A DNA stretch of 7,524 nt from Candidatus Bathyarchaeota archaeon. Its GTDB lineage: Archaea > Thermoproteota > Bathyarchaeia > Bathyarchaeales > DTEX01. The notes beneath the pieces are model-generated. The model did no database searches, was not told the origin of the DNA, and saw only the letters and a program-made list of their open reading frames with translations. This document shows, piece after piece, positions 1 through 6,474 of this stretch. Both the position numbers and the translations under genes were made by a program. The stretch's first letter is position 1. The number at the start of each line of letters is the position of its first letter. The stretch lies in assembly GCA_018397055.1 (NCBI GenBank), contig JAGTQS010000066.1, positions 1 to 7,524 on the forward strand, written 5' to 3'.

Positions 1-88
1 ATTAAGATATATGTTAGTTCTTAGGAAACCGAGTTTGGACATTTGATTCATAAACCAATAATGAAGGCTCATTACATTCTCATCTTTT

Positions 89-241
89 ATGGAGAAACGA
101 ACCAAGCTTATAAAAATAGACGCAGACAAGTGCCACCACAACTGGCTTGAACTGGGATTCTCACCTAAAACAGGCAGAAGATACAGGCGATGCCAAAAAT
201 GCGGCACAATCAAAGAAGACTACATACCCTACATCGCATAG
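89..241 (+). CDS. Small zinc-ribbon-like protein, 50 aa
   Basis: This short ORF runs from ATG at 89 to TAG at 239-241. The product has the ligand pattern Cys15-His16-His17-x2-Trp19 followed by Cys35-x2-Cys38-Gly39, with a basic stretch (RRYRRC) just before the second pair. The pattern H-x-W ... R-x-C-x-x-C-G is typical of small zinc-ribbon proteins found in archaea and their viruses, so I infer one bound zinc ion formed by the Cys/His group and the CxxC knuckle. There is no membrane segment or signal peptide. No clear Shine-Dalgarno site precedes the ATG, so translation may be leaderless or weak. Another ATG at 61 opens a different, uninformative frame. Role unknown; nucleic-acid binding would fit the basic, Zn-binding character but is inference. 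The regular ligand spacing supports a real gene; the exact family is not identified. Confidence 0.6.
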   Translation: MEKRTKLIKIDADKCHHNWLELGFSPKTGRRYRRCQKCGTIKEDYIPYIA

Positions 242-253
242 AACTTCTAATTT

Positions 254-272
254 ATTCAACAATTGAATTTTT
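254..272 (+). terminator. Weak hairpin plus T-tract after the zinc-ribbon gene
   Basis: A 5-bp stem (ATTCA/TGAAT, 254-258 with 264-268) with a 5-nt loop is followed at once by a run of five T (268-272), 13 nt after the stop codon at 241. The stem is short and AT-rich, so the T-tract is the main signal, as in archaeal termination. Confidence 0.35.
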
Positions 273-286
273 CGTGCTCATAACAA

Positions 287-304
287 TTATATAAGACATG
301 TCTT
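287..304 (+). promoter_or_regulatory. TATA-like box abutting a perfect 12-bp palindrome
   Basis: TTATATAA (287-294) resembles the archaeal TATA box and overlaps by two bases the perfect palindrome AAGACATGTCTT (293-304), which is followed by a T-run to 309. A palindrome directly downstream of a TATA box is where many archaeal repressors bind. The nearest downstream ORF is the methyltransferase-like gene, more than 200 nt away, so the target is uncertain. TTATATAA is itself symmetric, so the direction is also uncertain. The T-run could instead be a terminator for the upstream gene. Confidence 0.3.
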
Positions 305-534
305 TTTTTATAGGATAGTAATTCTTTCGTTACTTATTCACGTTTGCATTCTTGCCATACCAATAGATATGTGCATCCTTCCTGTTTCGTTCAATACTTT
401 TTCCTGGTGTACCTAATTGCTCAAAGAGAAGTAAATTAACGATAAAAATAAATAAATACATAGGATAAATTTAAGCAGGAAGAGTGATTTTTGAAGAAAT
501 TTCTCAGTCTATTTTTTATTATTACAGTATATGA

Positions 535-1497
535 ATGACTCGTTATGGCAGGTTAGGACTTATGAATAATAAGATTTTATTTTTTGTAGCTGTTTTGTCA
601 GCGCTATTCACTGCCGTTTTCTTTTTCTTGGCGAATGAATTCATAGACGTAATAGACGTGTTTTTGTTAGGGTCATTTCCAGATTCGGGTCAAACCTTTG
701 GAATCATGAGACTTTTTTGCTATGCTGCATTTGGGGTTACTTTGGTTTTAGTGCTCCTAGGTTTCATTGTCGGCAAGAGCTATCCCTCCGTTGCTGGCGC
801 TGTAGCCATGTATTTGCCTACGTTCGGTTACTTTACTGTAACGATGCTTCCTCTTGCTGGTATAGGACTTCTACGTGCGCTGTGGCTCCCATTACTGGAT
901 GTTTCTCCGTCTCTTCTAGGATTAGGCGACGTTGTCTTTGTACCTTTCATTCTCCTCGTAAATCATCTCGGATATCGTGGATACCTTATTTTCATTGAGA
1001 ACTTAAGCTGGGAATTGATGGCAGTCGGAGTATTCATCTTCTTTTTAGGGGTCTTAACGTGGCTTTATGGGAAATTCAAAGGATATGAAATTGTTGACTT
1101 CTGGATATACAGGGTTTCGAGGCATCCTCAATACTTAGGTCTCTTAATATGGAGTTACGGACTAACACTGTTAATGATGTTTATGCCGCAATTTAGTGGG
1201 GTATGGTTTTTGAAGCTTCTTCCGGGGCCGAGTCTTCCTTGGCTGATTTACGCTTTGACATTAGTTGCTATTGCTTTAAATGAGGAGTCAAGGATGGCTA
1301 AAAAATACAGCGACAGGTTCATGGAATATCGCGGTTTAGTATCTTTCATGCTACCACTTCCCAAGGCAATTCCAAAAATAATAACGTTTCCAATGAAGGC
1401 TTTACTAAAGAAAAGCCTGCCCGAAAACAAGAAAGAAATCGCATATTCCATATCGATTTACGCTGTGATTCTCATCTCATTATCTTTTTTCTCATAG
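535..1497 (+). CDS. Membrane methyltransferase-like protein, isoprenylcysteine/phospholipid methyltransferase superfamily
   Basis: The polytopic membrane protein has up to 320 residues. The diagnostic motif R196-H-P-Q-Y200-L-G202 is the RHPxYxG signature of the ICMT/PEMT (PF04140/PF04191-type) S-adenosylmethionine-dependent methyltransferases. The second hallmark, a Glu-Glu pair at 250-251 followed by a Tyr-rich segment (EYRG, 264-267), closes the SAM pocket in this fold. Hydrophobic segments lie near 14-33, 60-80, 86-110, 127-145, 159-178, 201-217 and 235-249, with a further one at 303-319. Known archaeal ICMT relatives are nearer 200 residues with about five membrane spans, so this one has roughly 120-150 extra N-terminal residues and an added C-terminal span. 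The substrate (lipid, prenyl-protein or small amine) cannot be read from sequence. TGA at 532-534 prevents an earlier start in this frame. ATG at 562 (residue 10), preceded by AGGT with an 8-nt spacer, may be the true start. No partner genes are evident. Confidence 0.75.
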   Translation: MTRYGRLGLMNNKILFFVAVLSALFTAVFFFLANEFIDVIDVFLLGSFPDSGQTFGIMRLFCYAAFGVTLVLVLLGFIVGKSYPSVAGAVAMYLPTFGYFTVTMLPLAGIGLLRALWLPLLDVSPSLLGLGDVVFVPFILLVNHLGYRGYLIFIENLSWELMAVGVFIFFLGVLTWLYGKFKGYEIVDFWIYRVSRHPQYLGLLIWSYGLTLLMMFMPQFSGVWFLKLLPGPSLPWLIYALTLVAIALNEESRMAKKYSDRFMEYRGLVSFMLPLPKAIPKIITFPMKALLKKSLPENKKEIAYSISIYAVILISLSFFS

Positions 1498-1527
1498 TTT
1501 CTGTTCATGAAGATTCAGTCTTGATAG

Positions 1528-1574
1528 TTTATTAAGTTTAGTATAATAAAATATAGAAGAATTAATGGGGTAGG
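1528..1574 (+). promoter_or_regulatory. AT-rich promoter candidate and ribosome-binding site for the surface-protein gene
   Basis: TTTATTAA (1528-1535) and TATAATAAAATATA (1542-1555) are TATA-like sequences in the 81-nt gap after the methyltransferase-like gene. GGGGTAGG (1567-1574) is a Shine-Dalgarno-like site four bases before GTG at 1579 and supports that start. Which AT block acts as the TATA box cannot be decided by eye. Confidence 0.35.
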
Positions 1575-1578
1575 ATTT

Positions 1579-2190
1579 GTGAGTGAAAAAAGTTGTAGAC
1601 AGGAACATCGCCATTGTACTGGAGTATTGTGCATAGTTTTAGTTGTTGGTTTATTCGGGATAATGATGAATTACGCGTCAGTAATCAACGAAAAAGACAA
1701 CATTATAACCTCATTGAATTCGGAGATTTCAAACTATCAAGATCAGGTTGCAGACTTACAAGACCAAGTTACCAATTTGCAGGAGACAAACACAATTCTA
1801 CGCAATCTGGTGAATGCCCTTAATCGCATTACAAACATTACTGGATTAGGAACCGTGGAAATATCTTGGTATAATGCTTACTTTACATCCAATAGAACAA
1901 AGCTGGGTATGATAGTTACAGTTGTCAACAACAGCAGTGTTCAAGCTGAAAACGTTTCCCTCGTAATTAACGTTTTATTTTATAATTTCGTTCCTCACAA
2001 CAACACATTTGAGTATGTTGAACGTTCAATGAACTTCACCATCGAAATTAAAAGATTAGACCTCGGAGAATGGTATGTATTACAAAAATTCATTGATGCA
2101 CCTGAAGGAGAAGGATGGCATTTTTCCGTAGATTTCACATTGTATGTCAATGGAGTAGAGACTGATCATAAATCCTTTGGCTGTTACTAA
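1579..2190 (+). CDS. Single-pass, coiled-coil, probably N-glycosylated surface protein (unknown function)
   Basis: The 203-residue protein starts at GTG. It has a short cytoplasmic tail containing a Cys/His group (C6, H10, H12, C13), one membrane segment at about 15-31, and a coiled coil at about 36-81 (repeats of the type DQVADLQDQVTNLQ). A beta-rich C-terminal domain at about 90-203 resembles the immunoglobulin-like or CARDB-like ectodomains of archaeal surface proteins. Seven N-x-S/T sequons (N86, N105, N117, N118, N125, N141, N152) all lie on the predicted outer side, and none lies in the cytoplasmic tail. This distribution suits an N-glycosylated ectodomain held at the membrane, and the coiled coil suggests oligomerisation. 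I recognise no specific family and assign no function. It ends 39 nt before the convergent Lon gene. The methyltransferase-like gene upstream is 81 nt away on the same strand, but co-transcription is not shown. Confidence 0.7.
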   Translation: MSEKSCRQEHRHCTGVLCIVLVVGLFGIMMNYASVINEKDNIITSLNSEISNYQDQVADLQDQVTNLQETNTILRNLVNALNRITNITGLGTVEISWYNAYFTSNRTKLGMIVTVVNNSSVQAENVSLVINVLFYNFVPHNNTFEYVERSMNFTIEIKRLDLGEWYVLQKFIDAPEGEGWHFSVDFTLYVNGVETDHKSFGCY

Positions 2191-2211
2191 TCTTACCTTT
2201 AATATAAGTCT

Positions 2212-2228
2212 GAAAGAAAAAGCAAAGG
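2212..2228 (-). terminator. T-rich tract after the Lon gene
   Basis: On the minus strand the sequence directly after the Lon stop codon (TAG, 2232-2230) reads CCTTTGCTTTTTCTTTC. Archaeal termination depends mainly on such T-tracts without a strong hairpin. The gap to the convergent gene is only 39 bp, so both transcripts must end here or overlap. Confidence 0.35.
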
Positions 2229-2229
2229 T

Positions 2230-5175
2230 CTACTCATCTTTCTTTTCTTGTGCTTCTTCAGCTTGTGGGAACTCTTTGAGTTTTTCAGCCATTTCTCGTA
2301 GGCGTTTATCAACCTTACTGTTAACTGTGTTTTCCTCGAACGTTCCATCGGGCTTTCTATTACCTGCCTTTACGCCTGTTAGAACTTCGATGCCTTCGTC
2401 TATCGTTTTAACCGAGTAAACGTGGAACTTACCAGCCTTAATAGCTTCAACTATCTCTTCCTTCAACATGAGGTTCTGAACGTTGCTTTCAGGAATCAAT
2501 ACTCCCTGGTCGCCCTTGAGCCCCTTTGCTTTGCAAACCTCGTAGAACCCCTCGATCTTCTCGTTAACTCCGCCGATCGCTTGAACCACACCCTTCTGAT
2601 TCACCGAACCCGTAACCGCGATGCTCTGCTTAATCGGCATCTCAGACAAAGCTGAAAGAAGAGCGTAAAGCTCCGCGCTTGAGGCGCTGTCTCCCTCAAC
2701 TCCGCTGTAGCTCTGCTCAAAAACGAGACGTGCAGAAAGTGTTAGAGGCTTGTCCTGAGCGTACTTGTTCGAAAGGTAGCCGCTAAGAATCAAAACTCCC
2801 TTAGTGTGAATTGGGCCTCCAAGCTTCGCCTCTCTCTCAATGTCCACGACTCCTTCGCGTCCAATACCAATGCTCGCAGTCACACGAGAAGGCATACCAA
2901 AACTGAAGTCTCCAAACCCGGTGACCGACAACCCGTTAACTTGCCCGACAACAGAGCCTTCAGTGTCAATGAGCAAAACTCCGCGCTTAATCATCTCCTT
3001 GATTTTTTCTTGAATCAAGTTAGAACGGTAAATTTTTTCCTCAACCGCCCTTTTCACGTGACTGGCAGTAATGTAATTTGATCCTTCCTGAACCGCGTAG
3101 AAATTGGCTTCACGAATAATGTCAGCAACATCAGCGAACCTTGTGGAAAGCTTCTCCTGGTCCTCAGCGAGCCTAGACCCGTACGCGATTATCTTAGAGA
3201 CAGCGGAAGCGTCAAGATGCCTAAGTTTTTCCTTCCTGCAGAATGTGCAAATGAAAGCCGCATATTTACGCATGTTCTCCTCCGTACGGCTCATCACTGT
3301 ATCAAAGTCCGCCTTCACCTTGAAAAGTTCCTTAAACTGAGGATCATACCTAACAAGCAGCTCATAGACAAGAGGACTACCGATAAGAATAACCTTAACG
3401 TTTAAAGGTATAGGCTCAGGCTTTAACCCCTTTGTTGTTATGAAACCCAACCTTTCACCCGCCTCCTCAATCATAATTTCCCTGTTCAAAACGACATCAG
3501 TGTCAATGAGCAAAACTCCGCGCTTAATCATCTCCTTGATTTTTTCTTGAATCAAGTTAGAACGGTAAATTTTTTCCTCAACCGCCCTTTTCACGTGACT
3601 GGCAGTAATGTAATTTGATCCTTCCTGAACCGCGTAGAAATTGGCTTCACGAATAATGTCAGCAACATCAGCGAACCTTGTGGAAAGCTTCTCCTGGTCC
3701 TCAGCGAGCCTAGACCCGTACGCGATTATCTTAGAGACAGCGGAAGCGTCAAGATGCCTAAGTTTTTCCTTCCTGCAGAATGTGCAAATGAAAGCCGCAT
3801 ATTTACGCATGTTCTCCTCCGTACGGCTCATCACTGTATCAAAGTCCGCCTTCACCTTGAAAAGTTCCTTAAACTGAGGATCATACCTAACAAGCAGCTC
3901 ATAGACAAGAGGACTACCGATAAGAATAACCTTAACGTTTAAAGGTATAGGCTCAGGCTTTAACCCCTTTGTTGTTATGAAACCCAACCTTTCACCCGCC
4001 TCCTCAATCATAATTTCCCTGTTCATCAAAGCCCTCTTCAAACTGTCCCAAGTAAACATGTTGCCCAGCGTCTCCTCAGCTGGAAGAACCAAATAGCCCC
4101 TGTTAGCCGCATGCAGAGAACCACCGTGAATCATGGTAAAATTAGTTGACAAAACCCCAAACCTCGCCTCCTTCTCAATCCTGCCAAAAAGGTTCTGGTA
4201 AGTCGGATTCTGCTCCAAAACAACCGGCGCACCCTTAAGGCTGGAATTGTCAACAACAACGTTAACCTCGTACTTCCGGAAAGGCAGCTCCTCAACCCAC
4301 GGAAAAGGCTGCTGAGTCGGCGTCTTAGGCTCCGAGACAAACTGGTCAAGGTTCTCCAAAATGTCGTTTTGAACAGCAATCAAGTAATCAACGATTTCCT
4401 TATAGTCCTTGTATTTCTCTTTCAAATCGCTCATAGCGAACTCAATCGTGTACAAGGCAACCTCTTGATCCATCTTCCTAATTGCCTCATCCGTCTTTCT
4501 CGCCAATCCTCGAAGCTGCCTCATCGCGTTTCTTAACTCAGCTTCCAACGCATCTCTCTTTTTCTGAATCTCAGCTCTTACCTCGGGACTCAATGAAAGA
4601 AAATCTTTCTCGTTCAAAGGTCGACCTTTCACAACTGGAATAGTCAACAACCCAATTGGGCTGCTTTGAAGAATGAAGCCCTCAGCTTGAGCCTTCATGT
4701 TTAACTCAGCAAAAAGCTGCTCCCTTTCTTTTTCAATAGCACCAATCGTAACTTCCCTTTTCCTAGCATAATCATCACTTTCAAAAACCTTAGGAAGGTT
4801 CTTACGCACCTCTTGGATGAAGTTCGCCATGTTCCTCTGAAAAATCTTAGCCGTCCCCGCAGGAAGACTAATCGCATTAGGCTCATAGGAATTCTGGAAG
4901 TTATGCACGTAGCACCAGTCGTTCGGAACAGGCTTTGTCTTCGCAACCTCCTCCAAAAAATCTTTAACAGCCGTGGTTTTCCCCGTCCCAGGAACACCCG
5001 CAACGAAAATGTTGAACCCACGTTCAGCAATGTCTATTCCAAACCGCAATGCTCGAACAGCCCTATCCTGACCAATGATCTCCTCAAGCGGCGACAGATC
5101 CTCAGTCGTGGCGCACTCCATCAGTTGAGAATCACATTCCTTCCTAAGATCTGCGGGAGCCAATTCCCTAATCAA
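2230..5175 (-). CDS. Lon-family ATP-dependent protease (AAA_32 / COG1067 type) with an internal in-frame duplication
   Basis: This is a cytosolic ATP-dependent serine protease; no membrane segment is seen, unlike typical archaeal LonB. Walker A is GVPGTGKT at 60-67. A long charged helical insertion spans about 130-280. The Walker B region (GYLVLPAEET, 360-369) lacks the usual DE. Sensor-1 strand (VKVILIG) is at 414-420 and the helical lid at about 470-555. The proteolytic domain occupies about 739-935, with catalytic Ser830 in GDSAS and Lys873 in GGVNEK. Their 43-residue spacing equals that of E. coli Lon Ser679/Lys722. Residues 385-559 are repeated exactly at 564-738, joined by D560-V-V-L563. 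Removing one 179-residue unit gives 802 residues, the normal size for this family as I know it. The second sensor-1/lid copy has no P-loop before it, so the 981-residue form would probably assemble poorly; this is inference. The start is TTG at 5175, chosen because GAGGTGG (5180-5186) lies 4 nt upstream. Confidence 0.9.
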   Translation of the reverse strand: MIRELAPADLRKECDSQLMECATTEDLSPLEEIIGQDRAVRALRFGIDIAERGFNIFVAGVPGTGKTTAVKDFLEEVAKTKPVPNDWCYVHNFQNSYEPNAISLPAGTAKIFQRNMANFIQEVRKNLPKVFESDDYARKREVTIGAIEKEREQLFAELNMKAQAEGFILQSSPIGLLTIPVVKGRPLNEKDFLSLSPEVRAEIQKKRDALEAELRNAMRQLRGLARKTDEAIRKMDQEVALYTIEFAMSDLKEKYKDYKEIVDYLIAVQNDILENLDQFVSEPKTPTQQPFPWVEELPFRKYEVNVVVDNSSLKGAPVVLEQNPTYQNLFGRIEKEARFGVLSTNFTMIHGGSLHAANRGYLVLPAEETLGNMFTWDSLKRALMNREIMIEEAGERLGFITTKGLKPEPIPLNVKVILIGSPLVYELLVRYDPQFKELFKVKADFDTVMSRTEENMRKYAAFICTFCRKEKLRHLDASAVSKIIAYGSRLAEDQEKLSTRFADVADIIREANFYAVQEGSNYITASHVKRAVEEKIYRSNLIQEKIKEMIKRGVLLIDTDVVLNREIMIEEAGERLGFITTKGLKPEPIPLNVKVILIGSPLVYELLVRYDPQFKELFKVKADFDTVMSRTEENMRKYAAFICTFCRKEKLRHLDASAVSKIIAYGSRLAEDQEKLSTRFADVADIIREANFYAVQEGSNYITASHVKRAVEEKIYRSNLIQEKIKEMIKRGVLLIDTEGSVVGQVNGLSVTGFGDFSFGMPSRVTASIGIGREGVVDIEREAKLGGPIHTKGVLILSGYLSNKYAQDKPLTLSARLVFEQSYSGVEGDSASSAELYALLSALSEMPIKQSIAVTGSVNQKGVVQAIGGVNEKIEGFYEVCKAKGLKGDQGVLIPESNVQNLMLKEEIVEAIKAGKFHVYSVKTIDEGIEVLTGVKAGNRKPDGTFEENTVNSKVDKRLREMAEKLKEFPQAEEAQEKKDE
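2960..3488 (-). repeat. Direct repeat, copy B (529 bp, perfect), inside the Lon gene
   Basis: Read line by line, this segment matches 3497-4025 at every base. The bases just outside (2959 and 3489) differ from their partners, fixing the borders. It encodes residues 564-738, the copy next to the protease domain. The period is 537 bp (179 codons), so the frame is kept. Confidence 0.97.
3482..3497 (-). repeat. Duplication junction: 16-mer inverted copy of 4361-4376
   Basis: The 8 bp separating the repeat copies (3489-3496, AAACGACA on the plus strand) belong to neither outer flank. Together with 7 bp on one side and 1 bp on the other they form CTGTTCAAAACGACAT, the exact reverse complement of 4361-4376 (ATGTCGTTTTGAACAG) further upstream in the same gene. 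The bases beyond both ends do not match. The shared 7-mer TGAACAG (coding strand) is also at the edge of the repeat, which suits a microhomology template switch. Confidence 0.85.
3497..4025 (-). repeat. Direct repeat, copy A (529 bp, perfect), inside the Lon gene
   Basis: This copy encodes residues 385-559, continuous with the AAA+ core upstream. The zero divergence from copy B means a very recent duplication, gene conversion, or an assembly artefact. There are no terminal inverted repeats, target-site duplications or transposase, so it is not an insertion sequence. Confidence 0.97.
4361..4376 (+). repeat. Probable template site for the duplication junction
   Basis: ATGTCGTTTTGAACAG on the plus strand equals the coding-strand sequence across the duplication junction at 3482-3497. 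Here it lies antisense within the codons for about residues 267-272 of the Lon protein, in the helical insertion. Confidence 0.8.
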
Positions 5176-5179
5176 AAAA

Positions 5180-5186
5180 CCACCTC
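5180..5186 (-). promoter_or_regulatory. Ribosome-binding site deciding the TTG start of the Lon gene
   Basis: The minus strand reads GAGGTGG, four T, then TTG-ATT-AGG. This strong Shine-Dalgarno match supports TTG at 5175-5173. The next in-frame ATG is at codon 19 and would remove conserved-looking N-terminal residues. Confidence 0.65.
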
Positions 5187-5223
5187 AAAACGAAAACACA
5201 CACGTAATATCTACGACTATTCA

Positions 5224-5238
5224 CTATAAAAATCTTCG
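5224..5238 (-). promoter_or_regulatory. TATA-like box for the Lon gene
   Basis: The minus strand reads CGAAGATTTTTATAG: a purine-rich BRE-like block followed by a TATA-like TTTTTATA (5225-5232). It lies about 50 nt before the TTG start, which would give a transcript start near 5200 and a short leader carrying the GAGGTGG site. It sits just beyond the T-tract that ends the M20 transcript, so the Lon gene is probably transcribed separately. Confidence 0.4.
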
Positions 5239-5240
5239 AG

Positions 5241-5257
5241 AAACAAAAAAGAAAAAT
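5241..5257 (-). terminator. T-rich terminator of the leuC-leuD-M20 transcript
   Basis: Starting about 8 nt after the M20 stop codon (TGA, 5268-5266), the minus strand reads CATTTTTCTTTTTTGTTT, two dense T-runs of the archaeal terminator type, with no stable hairpin before them. Confidence 0.5.
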
Positions 5258-5265
5258 GTTAACAG

Positions 5266-6474
5266 TCAGGTTCTGTAGGAAAGAATCAATGAAGCTGTGA
5301 ATTTGATGGAGTTCACGTAATCCTTGATTCTCACATTTTCGTTAGGCGCATGAACCTTAGAACCTGGATAGCCAACACCACCTACTGAGGCAACAGGAAT
5401 GCCCATCCGGTTTTTTATTACATAAAATGGGCTTGTCCCAGCAATCGTTGGCCAAATAACAGGTTTACAGCCATAAACCCTTTCTGCAGTTTCAAGAATG
5501 CGAATGACAAATGGGTCATCAGGCGAAGTCTTAGCAGGCTCATATCCACCATGATAAATGACAGCTACGTCGCTGAACCCTTGGCTATACAAGTACTCTT
5601 TTAGCCGCCTAAATAGAACGTCAGGTTTCTGAGCCTCAACAAGCCTAAAGTCAACCTTAACCATCGCCTCAGAGGGAAGAACAGTCTTTGACCCTGGACC
5701 AGTGTAGCCCGCCTCAAAACCAGTGATGTTACACGTCGGAGAAAACCGCAGAACCCTCTGGCCTTCAACACCCGTCACTCCGCCGAGGTACTCCGTAAGT
5801 CCAAGCTCTTCCTTATCCGCTTTTTCGTCAAAAGGTGCTTGCTTAAGAAGTTGAATGTCCTTTTCGGTTGGCGTAACAACCTCGTCGTACCATCCTGGAA
5901 TCCTAATTTTTTCATCAGCCCCCTTCAACGACGAAAGCAGCCAAACAAGCCTCCACGCCGGGTTAGGCACAATCGGAGCCAGCGAGGAATGCACATCCCT
6001 TTTCGGCCCTTTAGCTCTGAACTCTAAATAGAGTATACCTTTGACTCCTAGACTAACGTTCGGTCTGTTCTGTTCATCCACTCCGTCGCCTTCCCACACG
6101 TAACCGTCGGCCTTTAGAAGATCCATGTTTTCCTTTACGAAGTACTCAAGATGTGGGCTTCCAATCTCCTCTTCGCCTTCGACGAAAAACTTTAAGTTCA
6201 CAGGAAAGCCGTCGTAAACCGCCTTCAAAGCTTTGACAGCTTCTATGCGTGCTACGAGGCTTCCCTTATTGTCATCAACACCTCGAGCAAAAATTTTACC
6301 GTCCTTAACTCTAGCCTCAAAAGGAGGAAAATCCCAAAGATCCAAAGGCTCAGGAGGCTGCACATCATAATGGTTGTAGAAACCTAAAGTCTGCCTGGCT
6401 TCTCTGCTCTTGAACTCGCCAAAAACAACGGGATTGCCATCCTTGACAGGGACAACTTTAACGCCAATTCCCAT
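5266..6474 (-). CDS. M20-family metallopeptidase (dipeptidase/deacylase type), main body of a frameshifted gene
   Basis: This is a zinc-dependent hydrolase of the M20 (ArgE/DapE/carboxypeptidase G2) group. Numbered from the internal ATG at 6474, it shows H35-Y-D37 (NHYDVQP), the bridging aspartate region G-V-D67-D68-N-K-G, the catalytic Glu group in EGEEEIGS (E101-E103), a dimerisation domain from about 145 to 260 starting with a DVHSS segment, and the C-terminal metal-binding His375 in KVHAPNEN. All expected metal and catalytic motifs are therefore present. The 402 residues fall short of the usual 450 or so because the first 50 are in another frame (6458-6622). The whole gene is 5266-6622, about 452 codons. 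ATG at 6474 is unlikely to be the natural start, since the missing part includes the conserved N-terminal helices. Substrate is not deducible: M20 members cut dipeptides, N-acyl amino acids or similar. It follows leuD on the same strand and probably shares its transcript. Confidence 0.85.
   Translation of the reverse strand: MGIGVKVVPVKDGNPVVFGEFKSREARQTLGFYNHYDVQPPEPLDLWDFPPFEARVKDGKIFARGVDDNKGSLVARIEAVKALKAVYDGFPVNLKFFVEGEEEIGSPHLEYFVKENMDLLKADGYVWEGDGVDEQNRPNVSLGVKGILYLEFRAKGPKRDVHSSLAPIVPNPAWRLVWLLSSLKGADEKIRIPGWYDEVVTPTEKDIQLLKQAPFDEKADKEELGLTEYLGGVTGVEGQRVLRFSPTCNITGFEAGYTGPGSKTVLPSEAMVKVDFRLVEAQKPDVLFRRLKEYLYSQGFSDVAVIYHGGYEPAKTSPDDPFVIRILETAERVYGCKPVIWPTIAGTSPFYVIKNRMGIPVASVGGVGYPGSKVHAPNENVRIKDYVNSIKFTASLILSYRT

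Larger units (their letters stand above)
242..534. other. AT-rich intergenic stretch without a convincing gene
   Basis: No supported gene lies here. It holds the weak terminator at 254-272, a TATA-like box with an adjoining palindrome (287-304), T-runs at 303-309 and 511-516, and an A/T-only stretch near 442-457. A possible 15-codon leader ORF starting with TTG at 491 ends at 538, overlapping the ATG at 535 (see findings). A 43-codon minus-strand ORF (330-461) was considered and rejected. Confidence 0.6.

Noticed and set aside
330..461. 43-codon minus-strand ORF with a hydrophobic start and a charged end
   Set aside because: It lacks a Shine-Dalgarno site, its hydrophobic part comes from a low-complexity AT stretch, and no motif is recognisable.
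3104..3942. Two identical pairs of plus-strand ORFs (3104-3340/3641-3877 and 3217-3405/3754-3942), suggesting a repeated gene
   Set aside because: They are antisense shadows of the duplicated Lon segment; the Lon frame carries clear family motifs.
2960..4025. Duplicated segment as an insertion sequence or other mobile element
   Set aside because: No transposase, terminal inverted repeats or target-site duplication; both copies are Lon coding sequence.
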